A stretch of 64,000 nucleotides of DNA from Thermus islandicus DSM 21543 (GTDB taxonomy: Bacteria; Deinococcota; Deinococci; Deinococcales; Thermaceae): positions 1-64,000 of the forward strand of contig NZ_ATXJ01000007.1 in the NCBI RefSeq assembly GCF_000421625.1, given 5' to 3'. Shown piece by piece: positions 56,205 to 64,000 of this stretch. A model generated the notes under the pieces. That model saw nothing but the letters and a program-made list of their open reading frames with translations. It was not told the origin of the DNA and ran no database searches. How positions within the stretch are numbered: position 1 is the stretch's first letter; each line of letters starts with the position of its first letter. A program made the translations under genes and the position numbers.

Positions 56205-56302
56205 GGGTAATGTCACCTCAGGCGGGCTTGCGCCCGCGTGGGGGCCGCGGTAGCAGGTCCCCGTAAGGTTTGGGCCTAGGAGTGCAGGTACCAAAAGCAA
56301 AA
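56205..56302 (-). repeat. Dispersed intergenic repeat, copy R5 (divergent)
   Basis: On the minus strand: TTTTGCTTTTGGTACCTGCA, CCCAAACCTTACGGGGACCT, GCTACCGCGGCCCCCACGCG, then GGGCGCAAGCCCGCCTGAGG and GTGACATTACC. The hairpin part is GCGGGC-GCAA-GCCCGC, a perfect 6-bp stem with a GNRA tetraloop. It lies between the cba promoter and mglA. Confidence 0.65.
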
Positions 56303-56349
56303 TGGGTTGGGCGCGGGGAACCCCCACGCCCTTCTCGGCACCAAAGGCC

Positions 56350-56937
56350 TCAGGTGCTTCCCACGCGGGCGAGCACCAGCCGGCTGACCTCCCTCAGGGT
56401 CTCAAAAACCCCTTTACCCTCGGTGGCCACGGCTTCAAAGACGGGGAAGCGCCCTTCTGGGTCCACCACTGCCTGGACCATCTCCACGGGGAGGGCGTCG
56501 GGCAGGTCGCGCTTGTTGACCTGGAGGACTACGGGAAGGTCCTCCACCCTCAGGCCATACTCCGCCAGGTTTTCCCGCATGTTGCGCATGCTCTCGGCGT
56601 TGGCCCTAAGGCGGTTTGGGGCGGAGTCGGCCACGAAGACGATGCCGTCCACTCCCCTTAGGATGAGCTTGCGGCTGGCGTTGTAGAAGACCTGGCCCGG
56701 CACGGTGTAAAGGTGGAAGCGGGTCTTGAAGCCCTTGACCTCGCCTAGGTCCAGGGGCAGGAAGTCAAAGAAGAGGGTGCGCTCGTCCTCGGTGGCCAGG
56801 GAGACCATCTCCCCCTTGCGCCCCTCCGGGATCTTGCTGTAGACCCACTTCAAGTTGGTGGTCTTCCCCGAAAGCCCTGGGCCGTAGTAGACGATTTTGA
56901 AGTTGATCTCGCGGTTCGCGAAGTTGATGGTGCTCAT
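56350..56937 (-). CDS. mglA: MglA, polarity-switch Ras-like GTPase
   Basis: 195 residues. Small GTPase: P-loop GPGLSGKT at 19-26, catalytic Arg53 and switch Thr54 (DERTLFFDF), PGQVF with Gln82, and [10 protein letters not shown] as the base-binding motif. It is nearly the T. thermophilus protein of known structure, which acts with MglB to set cell polarity, likely in twitching motility/pilus placement. Its ATG is one base after the mglB stop. Confidence 0.95.
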   Translation of the reverse strand: MSTINFANREINFKIVYYGPGLSGKTTNLKWVYSKIPEGRKGEMVSLATEDERTLFFDFLPLDLGEVKGFKTRFHLYTVPGQVFYNASRKLILRGVDGIVFVADSAPNRLRANAESMRNMRENLAEYGLRVEDLPVVLQVNKRDLPDALPVEMVQAVVDPEGRFPVFEAVATEGKGVFETLREVSRLVLARVGST

Positions 56938-56938
56938 G

Positions 56939-57430
56939 CTAGTTTCCGAAGAGCTCGCCCAAAAGGGCGTTGACGCCTTCCCGGTACTCCGTGTCCAGGG
57001 TGAGCTTAGGCGGGTGGGCCAGGGCCTCCTGGGCGATCCCGGCCAGGCCCTCCGCCGCCCGCTTGCCGTAGAGCTTCACCTTGCCCAGGGGGGCCCCCTC
57101 ATCAAAGACGAGGACCAGAAGGGCGTGCTCCCCGGCCTCGTCCACGTAGAGGCCCATGCGCTCCCCCTGGTGGACCACCTCCTGGAACCGGGCTTCCCCT
57201 AGGAGCTTGGCCAGGGCCTGGGTCGCCGCGGCGTTTCCCGCCACCAGGGTGGCGAGGGAGTCCAGGGGGGGAGGCTTCGGGGCCCAGAGGGCCTCCTTGT
57301 GGGCCAGGACGAACCCCTTGCGGTCTATGAGGAGGGCGTAGCGGGCCCCGGTTTCCCTGAGGGTGTCCTCGAGGAGGTCCAGGGCCCGCTCGTAGAGGGC
57401 CCCGTAGAGGACCAGGGAGGGTTCCACCAT
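56939..57430 (-). CDS. mglB: MglB, roadblock-domain GTPase-activating protein for MglA
   Basis: 163 residues. A Roadblock/LC7 domain: [40 protein letters not shown], and [15 protein letters not shown]; dimers stimulate GTP hydrolysis by MglA. It heads the mglBA operon, 17 bp from the divergent M20 peptidase gene, with a TAGACT -10 9 nt before the ATG. Confidence 0.93.
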   Translation of the reverse strand: MVEPSLVLYGALYERALDLLEDTLRETGARYALLIDRKGFVLAHKEALWAPKPPPLDSLATLVAGNAAATQALAKLLGEARFQEVVHQGERMGLYVDEAGEHALLVLVFDEGAPLGKVKLYGKRAAEGLAGIAQEALAHPPKLTLDTEYREGVNALLGELFGN

Positions 57431-57432
57431 AG

Positions 57433-57445
57433 TATGCTCAGTCTA
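57433..57445. promoter_or_regulatory. Face-to-face -10 boxes in the mglB / M20 gap
   Basis: Plus-strand TATGCT (57433-57438) and minus-strand TAGACT (57440-57445) lie one base apart in a 17-bp gap, each 9 nt from its own start codon. Both would give near-leaderless transcripts and cannot bind polymerase at once. Confidence 0.5.
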
Positions 57446-57447
57446 CC

Positions 57448-58773
57448 ATGGAGGCTTTTCTTGAGGAGGCAAGGCGTCTTCTTGCGGAGCTTGTGGCCCT
57501 GCCCACGGTGAGCGCCGAGGGACGGGCCTTGAGGGAGGGGGCGGCGAGGGTGGCCGAGGTTCTGGAGGGCCTCGGCCTCGAGGCCGCCCTTCACGAGGGC
57601 TACGGCCCCCCGGTGGTCTTCGCCGAGGGCGGGGTGGGGGAGAGGACCCTTCTCTTCTACAACCACTACGACGTCCAGCCCCCGGACCCCCTCAGGCTTT
57701 GGGCTACCGCCCCCTTCGCCCTCACCGAGCGGGACGGGGCCTGGTGGGGCCGGGGGGCCCACGACGACAAGGGGGAGCTCGTGGCCCGGGTGATGGCCCT
57801 AAAGCTCTTCAAGGAGCGGCATGGCTTCCTCCCCCGGGTGAAGTTCGTGGTGGAGGGGGAGGAGGAGGTGGGCAGCCCCCACCTCGAGGCCTACGTGGCC
57901 GACAAGAGGGACCTGTTGCAGGCGGACGCCATCCTTTGGGAGGCGGGGGGCGTGGACGCGCAGGGGAGGCCTTACCTCTACGCCGGGCTCAAGGGGATCG
58001 TGGCCCTGGAGCTAAGGGTGCGGACGGCGGCCTTTGACCTGCACTCCTCCTACGGGGCGGTGGTGGAAAACCCCATCTACCGCTTGGCCCGGGCCTTGGC
58101 CTCCCTGAGGGACGAGGAGGGGAGGGTTTTGATCCCGGGCTTTTACGACCGGGTCCGCCCCCTCACCCCTTTGGAGAGGGAGGTGCTGGCCGAGATCCCA
58201 GACGAGTCCGAGGCCCTTAAGGAGGCCTTCGGCGTGGGGGGCTTCCTGGGCGGGGCCAGGGGCCTGGAGTTTAACCGGCGGCTTTACACCGAGCCCTGCG
58301 TCAACTTTAACGGCGTCCACGCCGGGTACGGAGGCCCCGGCTCCAAAACGGTCCTCCCGGCGGAGGCCTTGGCCAAGCTGGACTTCCGCCTCGTGCCCGA
58401 CCAGGACCCGGAGGAGATCCCCGCCCTCCTCCGGGCCCACCTCGAGGCCCAAGGCTTCCACGACGTGGAAGTGCAGGTCCTGGAAAAGGGGGAAAGGCCT
58501 GCCCGCTCAGACCTCGCCCACCCCTTCGTGAAGCTCGCTCGGGAGGCCCTGGAGGAGGCCTTCGGGGCGAGGGCGGTCCTCTACCCCAGCATGGCGGGCT
58601 CAGGGCCCATGTACCCCTTCCTCCACCACCTGAAGGCCCCGGCGGTAGGCCTCGGCGTGGGCTACCCGGGAAGCCGGGTCCACAGCCCCAACGAGCACAT
58701 CCGCATCCGGGACTTTGAGCGGGGGGTGCGGGCCATCCTGCGCCTCTTAGAGCTCTTCTTCTTGGGCCGTTAG
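57448..58773 (+). CDS. M20-family metallopeptidase (dipeptidase type)
   Basis: 441 residues. Zinc site H73-x-D75 in FYNHYDVQPPDP; HDDKGELVARV; catalytic Glu in VEGEEEVGSPHLE; dimer/lid domain about 190-310 with HSSYGAVVENPIYRL. PSMAGSGPMYPFLHHL and HSPNEHIRIRDF complete the second metal shell. It cleaves dipeptides or N-acyl amino acids, unknown substrate. Followed by speB after 47 bp. Confidence 0.92.
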   Translation: MEAFLEEARRLLAELVALPTVSAEGRALREGAARVAEVLEGLGLEAALHEGYGPPVVFAEGGVGERTLLFYNHYDVQPPDPLRLWATAPFALTERDGAWWGRGAHDDKGELVARVMALKLFKERHGFLPRVKFVVEGEEEVGSPHLEAYVADKRDLLQADAILWEAGGVDAQGRPYLYAGLKGIVALELRVRTAAFDLHSSYGAVVENPIYRLARALASLRDEEGRVLIPGFYDRVRPLTPLEREVLAEIPDESEALKEAFGVGGFLGGARGLEFNRRLYTEPCVNFNGVHAGYGGPGSKTVLPAEALAKLDFRLVPDQDPEEIPALLRAHLEAQGFHDVEVQVLEKGERPARSDLAHPFVKLAREALEEAFGARAVLYPSMAGSGPMYPFLHHLKAPAVGLGVGYPGSRVHSPNEHIRIRDFERGVRAILRLLELFFLGR

Positions 58774-58820
58774 AAGTCTTGAGTTGCGCCCTTCGCCTGG
58801 GGCGCTTAGGCTTTTGGGGT

Positions 58821-59702
58821 ATGCGCCTCGTCTTCGGCGAGCGGGACACCCCTTACGCCGAGGCCCGGGTGGTGGTCCTGCCCGTGCCCTACGACCTTTC
58901 CCTTTCCTTCCTCCCGGGGGCCCGGAGGGGTCCCGAGGCCATCCTCTTGGCGAGCCGGGAGCTGGAGCCCTTCCTCCTGGAGCTGGGGGTGGCCCCCGAG
59001 GAGGTGGGGATCTACGCCTCGGAGCCGGTCCCTTGGGTGGCGGGAAGTGCGGAGGAGAGCCACCGGCGGATCTGCGAAGCGGCCCTCGCCCACCTCCGGG
59101 CGGGGAAGTTCGTGGTGGCCCTCGGGGGGGACCACTCCATCGCCTATCCCCTGGTCCGGGCCCACCGGGAGGCCTTGGGGGAGTTTTCCCTCCTCCACAT
59201 TGACGCCCACGCCGACCTCTACCCCGAGTGGCAGGGCTCGGTCTACTCCCACGCCTCGCCCTTTTACCGCCTTCTCCAAGAGGGCTTTCCCCTGGTGCAG
59301 GTGGGGATCCGGGCCATGGACCAAGACTCCCTGCGCTTGGCCCGGGAGAGGGGTGTAGCCCTCTTCCCGGCCCACCGGATTCACCGAGAGGGGCTTCCCC
59401 TGGAGGAGATCCTTTCCGCCCTGGGGAAGCGGGTCTACATCTCCTTGGACTTTGATGCCTTAGACCCCTCGGTGATGCCCAGCGTGGGCACTCCCCTTCC
59501 CGGGGGGCTCTCCTACCGCCAGGCGGTGGACCTCCTCGAGGCCGTCTTCCGGGCGAAGGAGGTGGTGGGGATGGACTTCGTGGAGCTCTCCCCAAACGGC
59601 CAGTTCCACGCCGAGATGACCGCGGCCCAGCTGGTCTACCACGCCATCGGCCTGAAGGGGCTTCAGGCGGGGTGGCTGGCCCGGGAGGCGGACCACATTT
59701 AG
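58821..59702 (+). CDS. speB: SpeB, agmatinase/ureohydrolase of the polyamine pathway
   Basis: 293 residues from ATG 58821. Ureohydrolase fold with Mn ligands in VALGGDHSIAYP, IDAHADLYPEWQ and SLDFDALDPSVMP. In T. thermophilus the homologue removes urea from N1-aminopropylagmatine, an agmatine-first route to spermidine; the same is likely here. A TAGGCT -10 lies 8 nt before the ATG. Starts upstream in the frame have no family support. Confidence 0.92.
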   Translation: MRLVFGERDTPYAEARVVVLPVPYDLSLSFLPGARRGPEAILLASRELEPFLLELGVAPEEVGIYASEPVPWVAGSAEESHRRICEAALAHLRAGKFVVALGGDHSIAYPLVRAHREALGEFSLLHIDAHADLYPEWQGSVYSHASPFYRLLQEGFPLVQVGIRAMDQDSLRLARERGVALFPAHRIHREGLPLEEILSALGKRVYISLDFDALDPSVMPSVGTPLPGGLSYRQAVDLLEAVFRAKEVVGMDFVELSPNGQFHAEMTAAQLVYHAIGLKGLQAGWLAREADHI

Positions 59703-59730
59703 CCCTGGGCCTTCCCCTTAGCCTTGGGGC

Positions 59731-60618
59731 ATGCGCCCCGGGCTCTGGCTCCCCTTCCTCCTTGCCCAGGCCCTGGCCCAGGTTCTCACCCTGCCCGAGC
59801 TACGCCAGCGGACCTACGGAGAGGGGGGGTTCCGGGTGGAGCGTACCCTAGAGGAGCGCCCCCGCTTCACCCGGGTCCAGTTCTCCCACCTCTCGGACGG
59901 CCTTCGGGTCCACGGCTTCGCCAACCTGCCCAAGGGCAAAGGGCCCTTCCCGGTGGTGGTGGTTCTCCACGGCTACGTGGAGCCGAGCCGCTACCGCCTC
60001 CTCGCCTACACCACCCCCTACGCCGACTTCCTGGCGGAGAGGGGCTTCCTCGTCCTCCACCCCAACTACCGGGGCCATCCCCCCTCGGAGGGCCCCCCCG
60101 CCCGGGGCCTCCGCCACCCCTACGCCGTGGACGTGCTGAACCTGCTCGCCGAGGTGCGAAAAGGGGTCTTCCCCCAGGCGGATCCCGCCCGCCTCGCCCT
60201 CTTCGGCCACTCCATGGGAGGCGGCGTGGCCCAGCTCGTGAGCCTGGTGGACCCCGCTTTAAAAGGCGTGGTCCTCTACGGGAGCATGAGCGGGGACGAG
60301 CGGAGGAACCTGGAGCGGATCCGCTACTGGTCGGGGGGAGCTCGGGGAGGAGAGCTTTTCACCCTGCCGCCCGAGGCCCTCCGGCAGGCCTCCGCCTGGA
60401 CCTATCTGGCGGAGCTTTCCGTGCCCTTCAGCGTCCACCACGGCCTTTACGATCTAGAGGTGCCGCCGGAATGGTCCTTTGAGCTTTGCCGCAGGCTCAA
60501 AGTCCTTAAGAAGCCCGTGGAGTGCTTCCACTACCCCGGGGGCCACCTCTTCCGGGGGCAGGTGGACCAGGCCTTTCGCAAAAGGGCGCTTTCCTTCCTC
60601 CTGCGGGTCTTGCGCTAG
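59731..60618 (+). CDS. Secreted alpha/beta hydrolase (dienelactone/S9-like)
   Basis: 295 residues. A signal peptide (1-about 17, LWLPFLLAQALA) suggests export. Core hydrolase: VVVVLHGYVEPS oxyanion region, GHSMGGGVAQLV with nucleophile Ser161, later Asp in HHGLYDLEVPPEWS and His in CFHYPGGHLFRG. Substrate is unknown; prolyl-oligopeptidase-like or esterase. A TAGCCT -10 ends 6 nt before the ATG, leaderless. Confidence 0.82.
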   Translation: MRPGLWLPFLLAQALAQVLTLPELRQRTYGEGGFRVERTLEERPRFTRVQFSHLSDGLRVHGFANLPKGKGPFPVVVVLHGYVEPSRYRLLAYTTPYADFLAERGFLVLHPNYRGHPPSEGPPARGLRHPYAVDVLNLLAEVRKGVFPQADPARLALFGHSMGGGVAQLVSLVDPALKGVVLYGSMSGDERRNLERIRYWSGGARGGELFTLPPEALRQASAWTYLAELSVPFSVHHGLYDLEVPPEWSFELCRRLKVLKKPVECFHYPGGHLFRGQVDQAFRKRALSFLLRVLR

Positions 60619-60628
60619 GCTTTGAGGG

Positions 60629-60793
60629 ATGGCCGCGTTTTTTGCGAACCTTCCCGCCCTCCTCCTGGCCTTGGCTTTTGGGGCTGCGGTCTTGGGCGTG
60701 CTGGCTGGGCTCCTAGGCGCCAAACGGGTCTGGCCCCTCTTCGCCTTGGCCCTGGGTCTTTTCCTCCTCGCCCTTTTCCTCCGTGTAGAATAG
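60629..60793 (+). CDS. 54-residue two-helix membrane peptide
   Basis: 54 residues from ATG 60629. Two transmembrane segments (LPALLLALAFGAAVLGVLAG and RVWPLFALALGLFLLALFL) joined by LLGAKR, a hairpin topology. No family recognised. A TAGGCT -10 is 7 nt before the ATG, identical to that of speB, and 6 nt separate the stop from the next gene start, so it is likely expressed with it. Confidence 0.65.
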   Translation: MAAFFANLPALLLALAFGAAVLGVLAGLLGAKRVWPLFALALGLFLLALFLRVE

Positions 60794-60799
60794 CCCTCC

Positions 60800-61717
60800 G
60801 TGGCCAAGCGGGTGGTTTCCGTTTCCCTGGGCAGTAGCCGCCGCGACTCCGTGGCCGAGGTGGAGGTCCTGGGGGAGAGGGTGGTGCTGGAAAGGCGGGG
60901 AACCGATGGGGACTTCCAAGGGGCCCTCTGCCTGATCCGGGAGTTGGACGGGAAGGTGGACGCCATCGGCCTGGGGGGGATTGACCTCTACCTGGTGGCG
61001 GGCGGGCGGCGCTATGCGATCCGGGACGCCCGGAGGCTGAAGGAGGCCGCCAAAAGGACCCCGGTGGTGGACGGCTCGGGCCTCAAGCACACCCTGGAGC
61101 GCCGGGCCATTTACGAGCTGGCTTCCCTCATTGACTGGAGGCGCACCCGGGTGCTCGTGCCCTCCGCCGTGGACCGCTTCGGCCTGGCGGAGGCCCTGGA
61201 AGGGGTGGGGGCCCGGGTCCTTTACGGGGACTTCATCTTTGCCCTGGGGCTGCCCATTCCCCTTTACCGCCTCTCCTTCCTGCAGAAGCTGGCCTTTGTC
61301 CTCCTGCCCCTCCTCACCCAGCTCCCCTTTGGCCTCCTCTACCCCACGGGGAAGGAGCAGGAGCGGCAGGTGCGGGACTGGCGGGCCCGCTACTACCGCT
61401 GGGCCGACCTGGTGGCAGGGGACTGGCACTACCTCCGGCGCTACATGCCCGAGGACATGCGGGGCAAGACCGTCCTCACCAACACCACCACCCTCGAGGA
61501 CCTGGAATTCCTGAAGGCCCGGGGCGTGGCCCGGCTCATCACCACCACCCCCCGCCTGGGGGGGCGGAGCTTCGGCACCAACGTGATGGAGGCCATGCTC
61601 GTGGCCCTGGCCGGCCGGGAGCTTGGGGAGGAGGACTACCTCCGGTATATTGACCTCTTAGGGCTCACACCCCAGGTTCTGGACCTGGATGGGGCCCGCA
61701 AGCAGGAGGGAGCATGA
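60800..61717 (+). CDS. Conserved protein annotated in Thermus/Deinococcus as quinate 5-dehydrogenase
   Basis: 305 residues from GTG 60800. No Rossmann GxGxxG typical of a quinate dehydrogenase is visible; instead IGLGGIDLYLVAGGRRYAIR at 55-75 and VLTNTTTLEDLEFLKARGVA near 220. The label is taken from memory of database naming and its biochemical basis is doubtful. The TTTPRLGGRSFGTNVMEAML end suggests an alpha/beta fold. It overlaps the efp start by four bases (ATGA), so it is cotranscribed with efp. Function is uncertain. Confidence 0.55.
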   Translation: MAKRVVSVSLGSSRRDSVAEVEVLGERVVLERRGTDGDFQGALCLIRELDGKVDAIGLGGIDLYLVAGGRRYAIRDARRLKEAAKRTPVVDGSGLKHTLERRAIYELASLIDWRRTRVLVPSAVDRFGLAEALEGVGARVLYGDFIFALGLPIPLYRLSFLQKLAFVLLPLLTQLPFGLLYPTGKEQERQVRDWRARYYRWADLVAGDWHYLRRYMPEDMRGKTVLTNTTTLEDLEFLKARGVARLITTTPRLGGRSFGTNVMEAMLVALAGRELGEEDYLRYIDLLGLTPQVLDLDGARKQEGA

Positions 61718-62268
61718 TCAGCGTGACCGATCTACGCCCGGGAACCAAGGTGAGGATGGAGGGCGGGCTTTACGAGTGCGTGGAGTACCAGCACCAGAAG
61801 CTGGGCCGGGGCGGGGCCAAGGTGGTGGCCAAGTTCAAGAACCTGGAGACGGGGGCCACGGTGGAGCGCACCTTTAACTCGGGGGAGAGGTTGGAGGACA
61901 TTTACGTGGAGACCCGCGAGCTCCAGTACCTCTACCCGGAAGGGGACGACCTGGTCTTCATGGACCTGGAGACCTACGAGCAGTTCCACGTCCCCAAGGA
62001 GCGGGTGGAGGCCGCCCGCTTCCTGAAGGAGGGGATGACGGTGCTCGCCGACATGTACGAAGGCCGTCCCCTCAAGGTGGTCCCGCCCACGGTGGTGGAG
62101 CTCAAGGTGGTGGACACGCCTCCCGGGGTCCGAGGGGACACGGTCTCCGGGGGGAGCAAGCCCGCCACCCTGGAAACCGGGGCTGTGGTCCAGGTCCCCC
62201 TCTTCGTGGAGCCGGGGGAGGTCATCAAGGTGGACACCCGGACCGGGGAGTACGTGGGCCGGGCTTAG
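61714..62268 (+). CDS. efp: Elongation factor P
   Basis: 184 residues. KOW-like domain I has Arg32 in [15 protein letters not shown] at the tip that reaches the peptidyl-transferase centre; domains II and III are OB folds, with [20 protein letters not shown] and [20 protein letters not shown]. It relieves stalling at polyproline. Arg32 would accept rhamnosylation by EarP if that enzyme exists here. Near-identical to the T. thermophilus protein. Confidence 0.97.
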   Translation: MISVTDLRPGTKVRMEGGLYECVEYQHQKLGRGGAKVVAKFKNLETGATVERTFNSGERLEDIYVETRELQYLYPEGDDLVFMDLETYEQFHVPKERVEAARFLKEGMTVLADMYEGRPLKVVPPTVVELKVVDTPPGVRGDTVSGGSKPATLETGAVVQVPLFVEPGEVIKVDTRTGEYVGRA

Positions 62269-62328
62269 GCCCCTCCCCAGGGCTGGGCTCCCCGTTTCGG
62301 GGTAAGCTTTAGGCCACGAGGTGCGCCC

Positions 62329-62823
62329 ATGACGCCGAAAGAGCTTAGGCAGATCCTTCAGGCCCTGGTGGAGCACGGGGTGAGCGAGCTTACCCTGGAA
62401 ACCCCCGATTACAAGCTCACCGTGCGCCGCGGCGGGGAGGTGCAGATGGTGGCCGTGCCCCAGGTGGTGGCCGCGCCTGCCCCGGCGGCCGCGCCGATCC
62501 CGGCGGCCGTACCGGAGCTCGCCCCTGCGCCGCCCTCTGCCCCTAAGGGGGCTACCCCGCCCGAAGAGGACGCCTGCCCGGGGTGCGTGGAGGTCCGCGC
62601 TCCCATCGTGGGTACCTTCTACCGGGCCCCCGCCCCCGACGCGCCCCCTTACGTCCAGGAAGGGGACCGGGTGGAGAAGGGGCAGGTCCTTTGCATCATC
62701 GAGGCCATGAAGCTGATGAACGAGATTGAGTCCGAGGTCTCGGGCATCGTGCGCAAGATCCTGGTCCAAAACGGGGAGCCCGTGGAGTACGGACAGCCCC
62801 TCTTCCTCATCCAGCCCGTATGA
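62329..62823 (+). CDS. accB: Biotin carboxyl carrier protein of acetyl-CoA carboxylase
   Basis: 164 residues. N-terminal helical segment (1-about 40), Ala/Pro-rich linker ([20 protein letters not shown]), then the biotinyl domain with [10 protein letters not shown] carrying the biotinylated Lys. The insertion [20 protein letters not shown] before it is the thumb region. It carries carboxyl from AccC to the transferase. Its TGA overlaps accC ATG (ATGA). Confidence 0.96.
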   Translation: MTPKELRQILQALVEHGVSELTLETPDYKLTVRRGGEVQMVAVPQVVAAPAPAAAPIPAAVPELAPAPPSAPKGATPPEEDACPGCVEVRAPIVGTFYRAPAPDAPPYVQEGDRVEKGQVLCIIEAMKLMNEIESEVSGIVRKILVQNGEPVEYGQPLFLIQPV

Positions 62824-64000
62824 AGAAGGTGCTCATCGCCAACCGGGGCGAGATCGCCTTAAGGATCATCCGGGCGGCCAGGGAGCTCGGCCTCAAGACC
62901 GTGGTGGCCCACTCCACCGCCGACGAGAAGAGCCTGCCCGTGCTCCTTGCCGACGAGGCCATCTGCGTGGGGCCGCCCCCCTCGGGCCAGAGCTACCTCA
63001 ACATCCCCAACCTCCTCTCGGCGGCCATCGTCACGGGGGCGGACGCCGTCCACCCGGGCTACGGATTCTTGGCGGAGAACGCCACCTTCGCGGAGATGTG
63101 CCGGGAGCACGGCCTCACCTTCATCGGCCCCACCCCGGAGAACATGAGGGCCCTGGGCGACAAGGCCACGGCCCGGAAGGTGGCCCGGGAGGTGGGGGTG
63201 CCCACGGTTCCGGGCACGGACGAGGTGGAGAGCGTGGCCGAGGCCAAGCGGGCGGCCCAGGAGATCGGCTACCCCGTGATCCTCAAGGCGAGCGCGGGGG
63301 GCGGGGGGCGGGGCATGCGGGTGGTCCACACCGAGGAGGAGCTGGAACGGGCCGTCCAGCAGGCCCAGGAGGAGGCCCGGGCCGCCTTCGGCAACCCCGC
63401 CGTCTACCTGGAGAAGTACATAGAGGAGCCCAAGCACATTGAGATCCAGGTCCTGGGGGACGGGGAGCGGGTGATCCACCTCTGGGAGCGGGACTGCTCC
63501 ATCCAGCGCCGCCACCAGAAGCTTTTGGAGGAGGCCCCTAGCCTTTTGCCCCTGGAGACCCGGCAGGCCATCGCCGAGGCGGCGAGGAGGCTTGCGGAGC
63601 ACGTGGGCTACGTCTCCGCGGGGACGCTGGAGTTCCTGGTGGACAAGGAGGGGAACTTCTACTTCATTGAGATGAACACCCGCATCCAGGTGGAGCATCC
63701 CGTTACGGAGATGATCACCGGGATTGACCTGGTGCAGGCCCAGTTCCGCATCGCCGCCGGGGAAAAGCTTTGGCTTAAGCAGGAGGACGTTGAGGTTCGG
63801 GGCCACGCCATAGAGGTGCGGGTGAACGCCGAGGACCCCGAGAAGGGCTTCCGGCCTTCCATCGGCAAGGTGGAGACCCTGCTCTTCCCCGGAGGTCCCG
63901 GCATCCGGGTGGACAGCCACCTCTATGCGGGCTACCAGATCCCGCCCCACTACGACAGCCTCATCGCCAAGATCCTCGCCTGGGCGCCCACCCGAGAGGA
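62820..64000 (+). CDS. accC: Biotin carboxylase, 3' end outside the window
   Basis: At least 393 residues from ATG 62820. ATP-grasp biotin carboxylase: N-terminal [37 protein letters not shown], then [14 protein letters not shown] as the ATP-grasp glycine-rich loop, [10 protein letters not shown], and [20 protein letters not shown] with the catalytic metal ligands and EMNxRxQVEH. Carboxylates biotin on AccB. The usual enzyme is about 445-450 residues, so the last 55-60 are missing. Same operon as accB. Confidence 0.96.
   Translation, partial: MKKVLIANRGEIALRIIRAARELGLKTVVAHSTADEKSLPVLLADEAICVGPPPSGQSYLNIPNLLSAAIVTGADAVHPGYGFLAENATFAEMCREHGLTFIGPTPENMRALGDKATARKVAREVGVPTVPGTDEVESVAEAKRAAQEIGYPVILKASAGGGGRGMRVVHTEEELERAVQQAQEEARAAFGNPAVYLEKYIEEPKHIEIQVLGDGERVIHLWERDCSIQRRHQKLLEEAPSLLPLETRQAIAEAARRLAEHVGYVSAGTLEFLVDKEGNFYFIEMNTRIQVEHPVTEMITGIDLVQAQFRIAAGEKLWLKQEDVEVRGHAIEVRVNAEDPEKGFRPSIGKVETLLFPGGPGIRVDSHLYAGYQIPPHYDSLIAKILAWAPTRE

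Noticed and set aside
62269-62328. A terminator between efp and accB
   Set aside because: CCCC-GTTTC-GGGG is only 4 bp and has no T run; efp and acc are probably one transcript.

Overview
The window is very GC-rich, densely packed bacterial chromosome and almost certainly comes from a Thermus species. The evidence is protein similarity recalled from the family, not a search. It has an 832-residue DNA polymerase I of the Taq type, a ba3 cytochrome oxidase operon with the tiny subunit IIa, Gfh1, MglA/MglB, a CzrB-type CDF transporter, EF-P with Arg32 and a SpeB-type ureohydrolase. All closely resemble T. thermophilus/T. aquaticus proteins, but the polymerase matches neither exactly.

Layout. 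1-850: the 5' end of an IS200/IS605-type tnpB beside a decayed HEPN/MNT toxin-antitoxin pair. 851-4230: hslVU, a TPR lipoprotein-like or secreted protein, tatA and three tRNA genes (Pro, Gly, Arg). 4230-9406: a DUF4258 protein, a Fur-family regulator divergent from a YibE/F membrane protein, then an FMN riboswitch and ribD-ribE-ribBA. 9426-17990: a von Willebrand A protein, a coiled-coil protein, a B12-dependent mutase in two subunits with a hotdog thioesterase, a CDF zinc exporter, lysS and gfh1. 17994-22339: dgkA, ybeY, phoH, a proline-rich membrane protein, floA and nfeD in one minus-strand operon. 22381-32479: plus-strand aroE, yigZ, polA, a dead AAA/DUF4143 gene, glmM, rbfA, a thioesterase, a class III aminotransferase and RNase R. 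32476-37120: a MEMO-family protein, cca, coaE, an SDR, sufE and a PlsY homologue with damaged motifs. 37182-46156: a branched-chain-amino-acid-type (HAAT) ABC transporter that includes an acyl-CoA ligase, with a divergent argininosuccinate-lyase-like gene and a TDT-family channel. 46181-56085: galE, a redoxin, RNase J, PNPase, S15, an MFS protein and the ba3 oxidase cbaDBA. 56350-64000: mglBA, an M20 peptidase, a ureohydrolase, an alpha/beta hydrolase, a 54-residue membrane peptide, a gene often labelled quinate 5-dehydrogenase, efp, accB and the start of accC.

Functional groups that work together include riboflavin synthesis under an FMN switch, RNA turnover (rnr, rnj, pnp, with rpsO), the FloA membrane-domain operon, and HAAT uptake coupled to CoA activation. 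Short fatty-acid synthesis (acc) follows efp.

Two features run through the whole window. First, an intergenic repeat of about 60-100 bp occurs five times, always between genes, and in three or four cases its edge supplies or abuts a stop codon. Second, at least fifteen genes have a TANNNT -10 box only 6-9 nt before the start codon, the signature of leaderless mRNAs. No CRISPR array, prophage or replication origin was seen.
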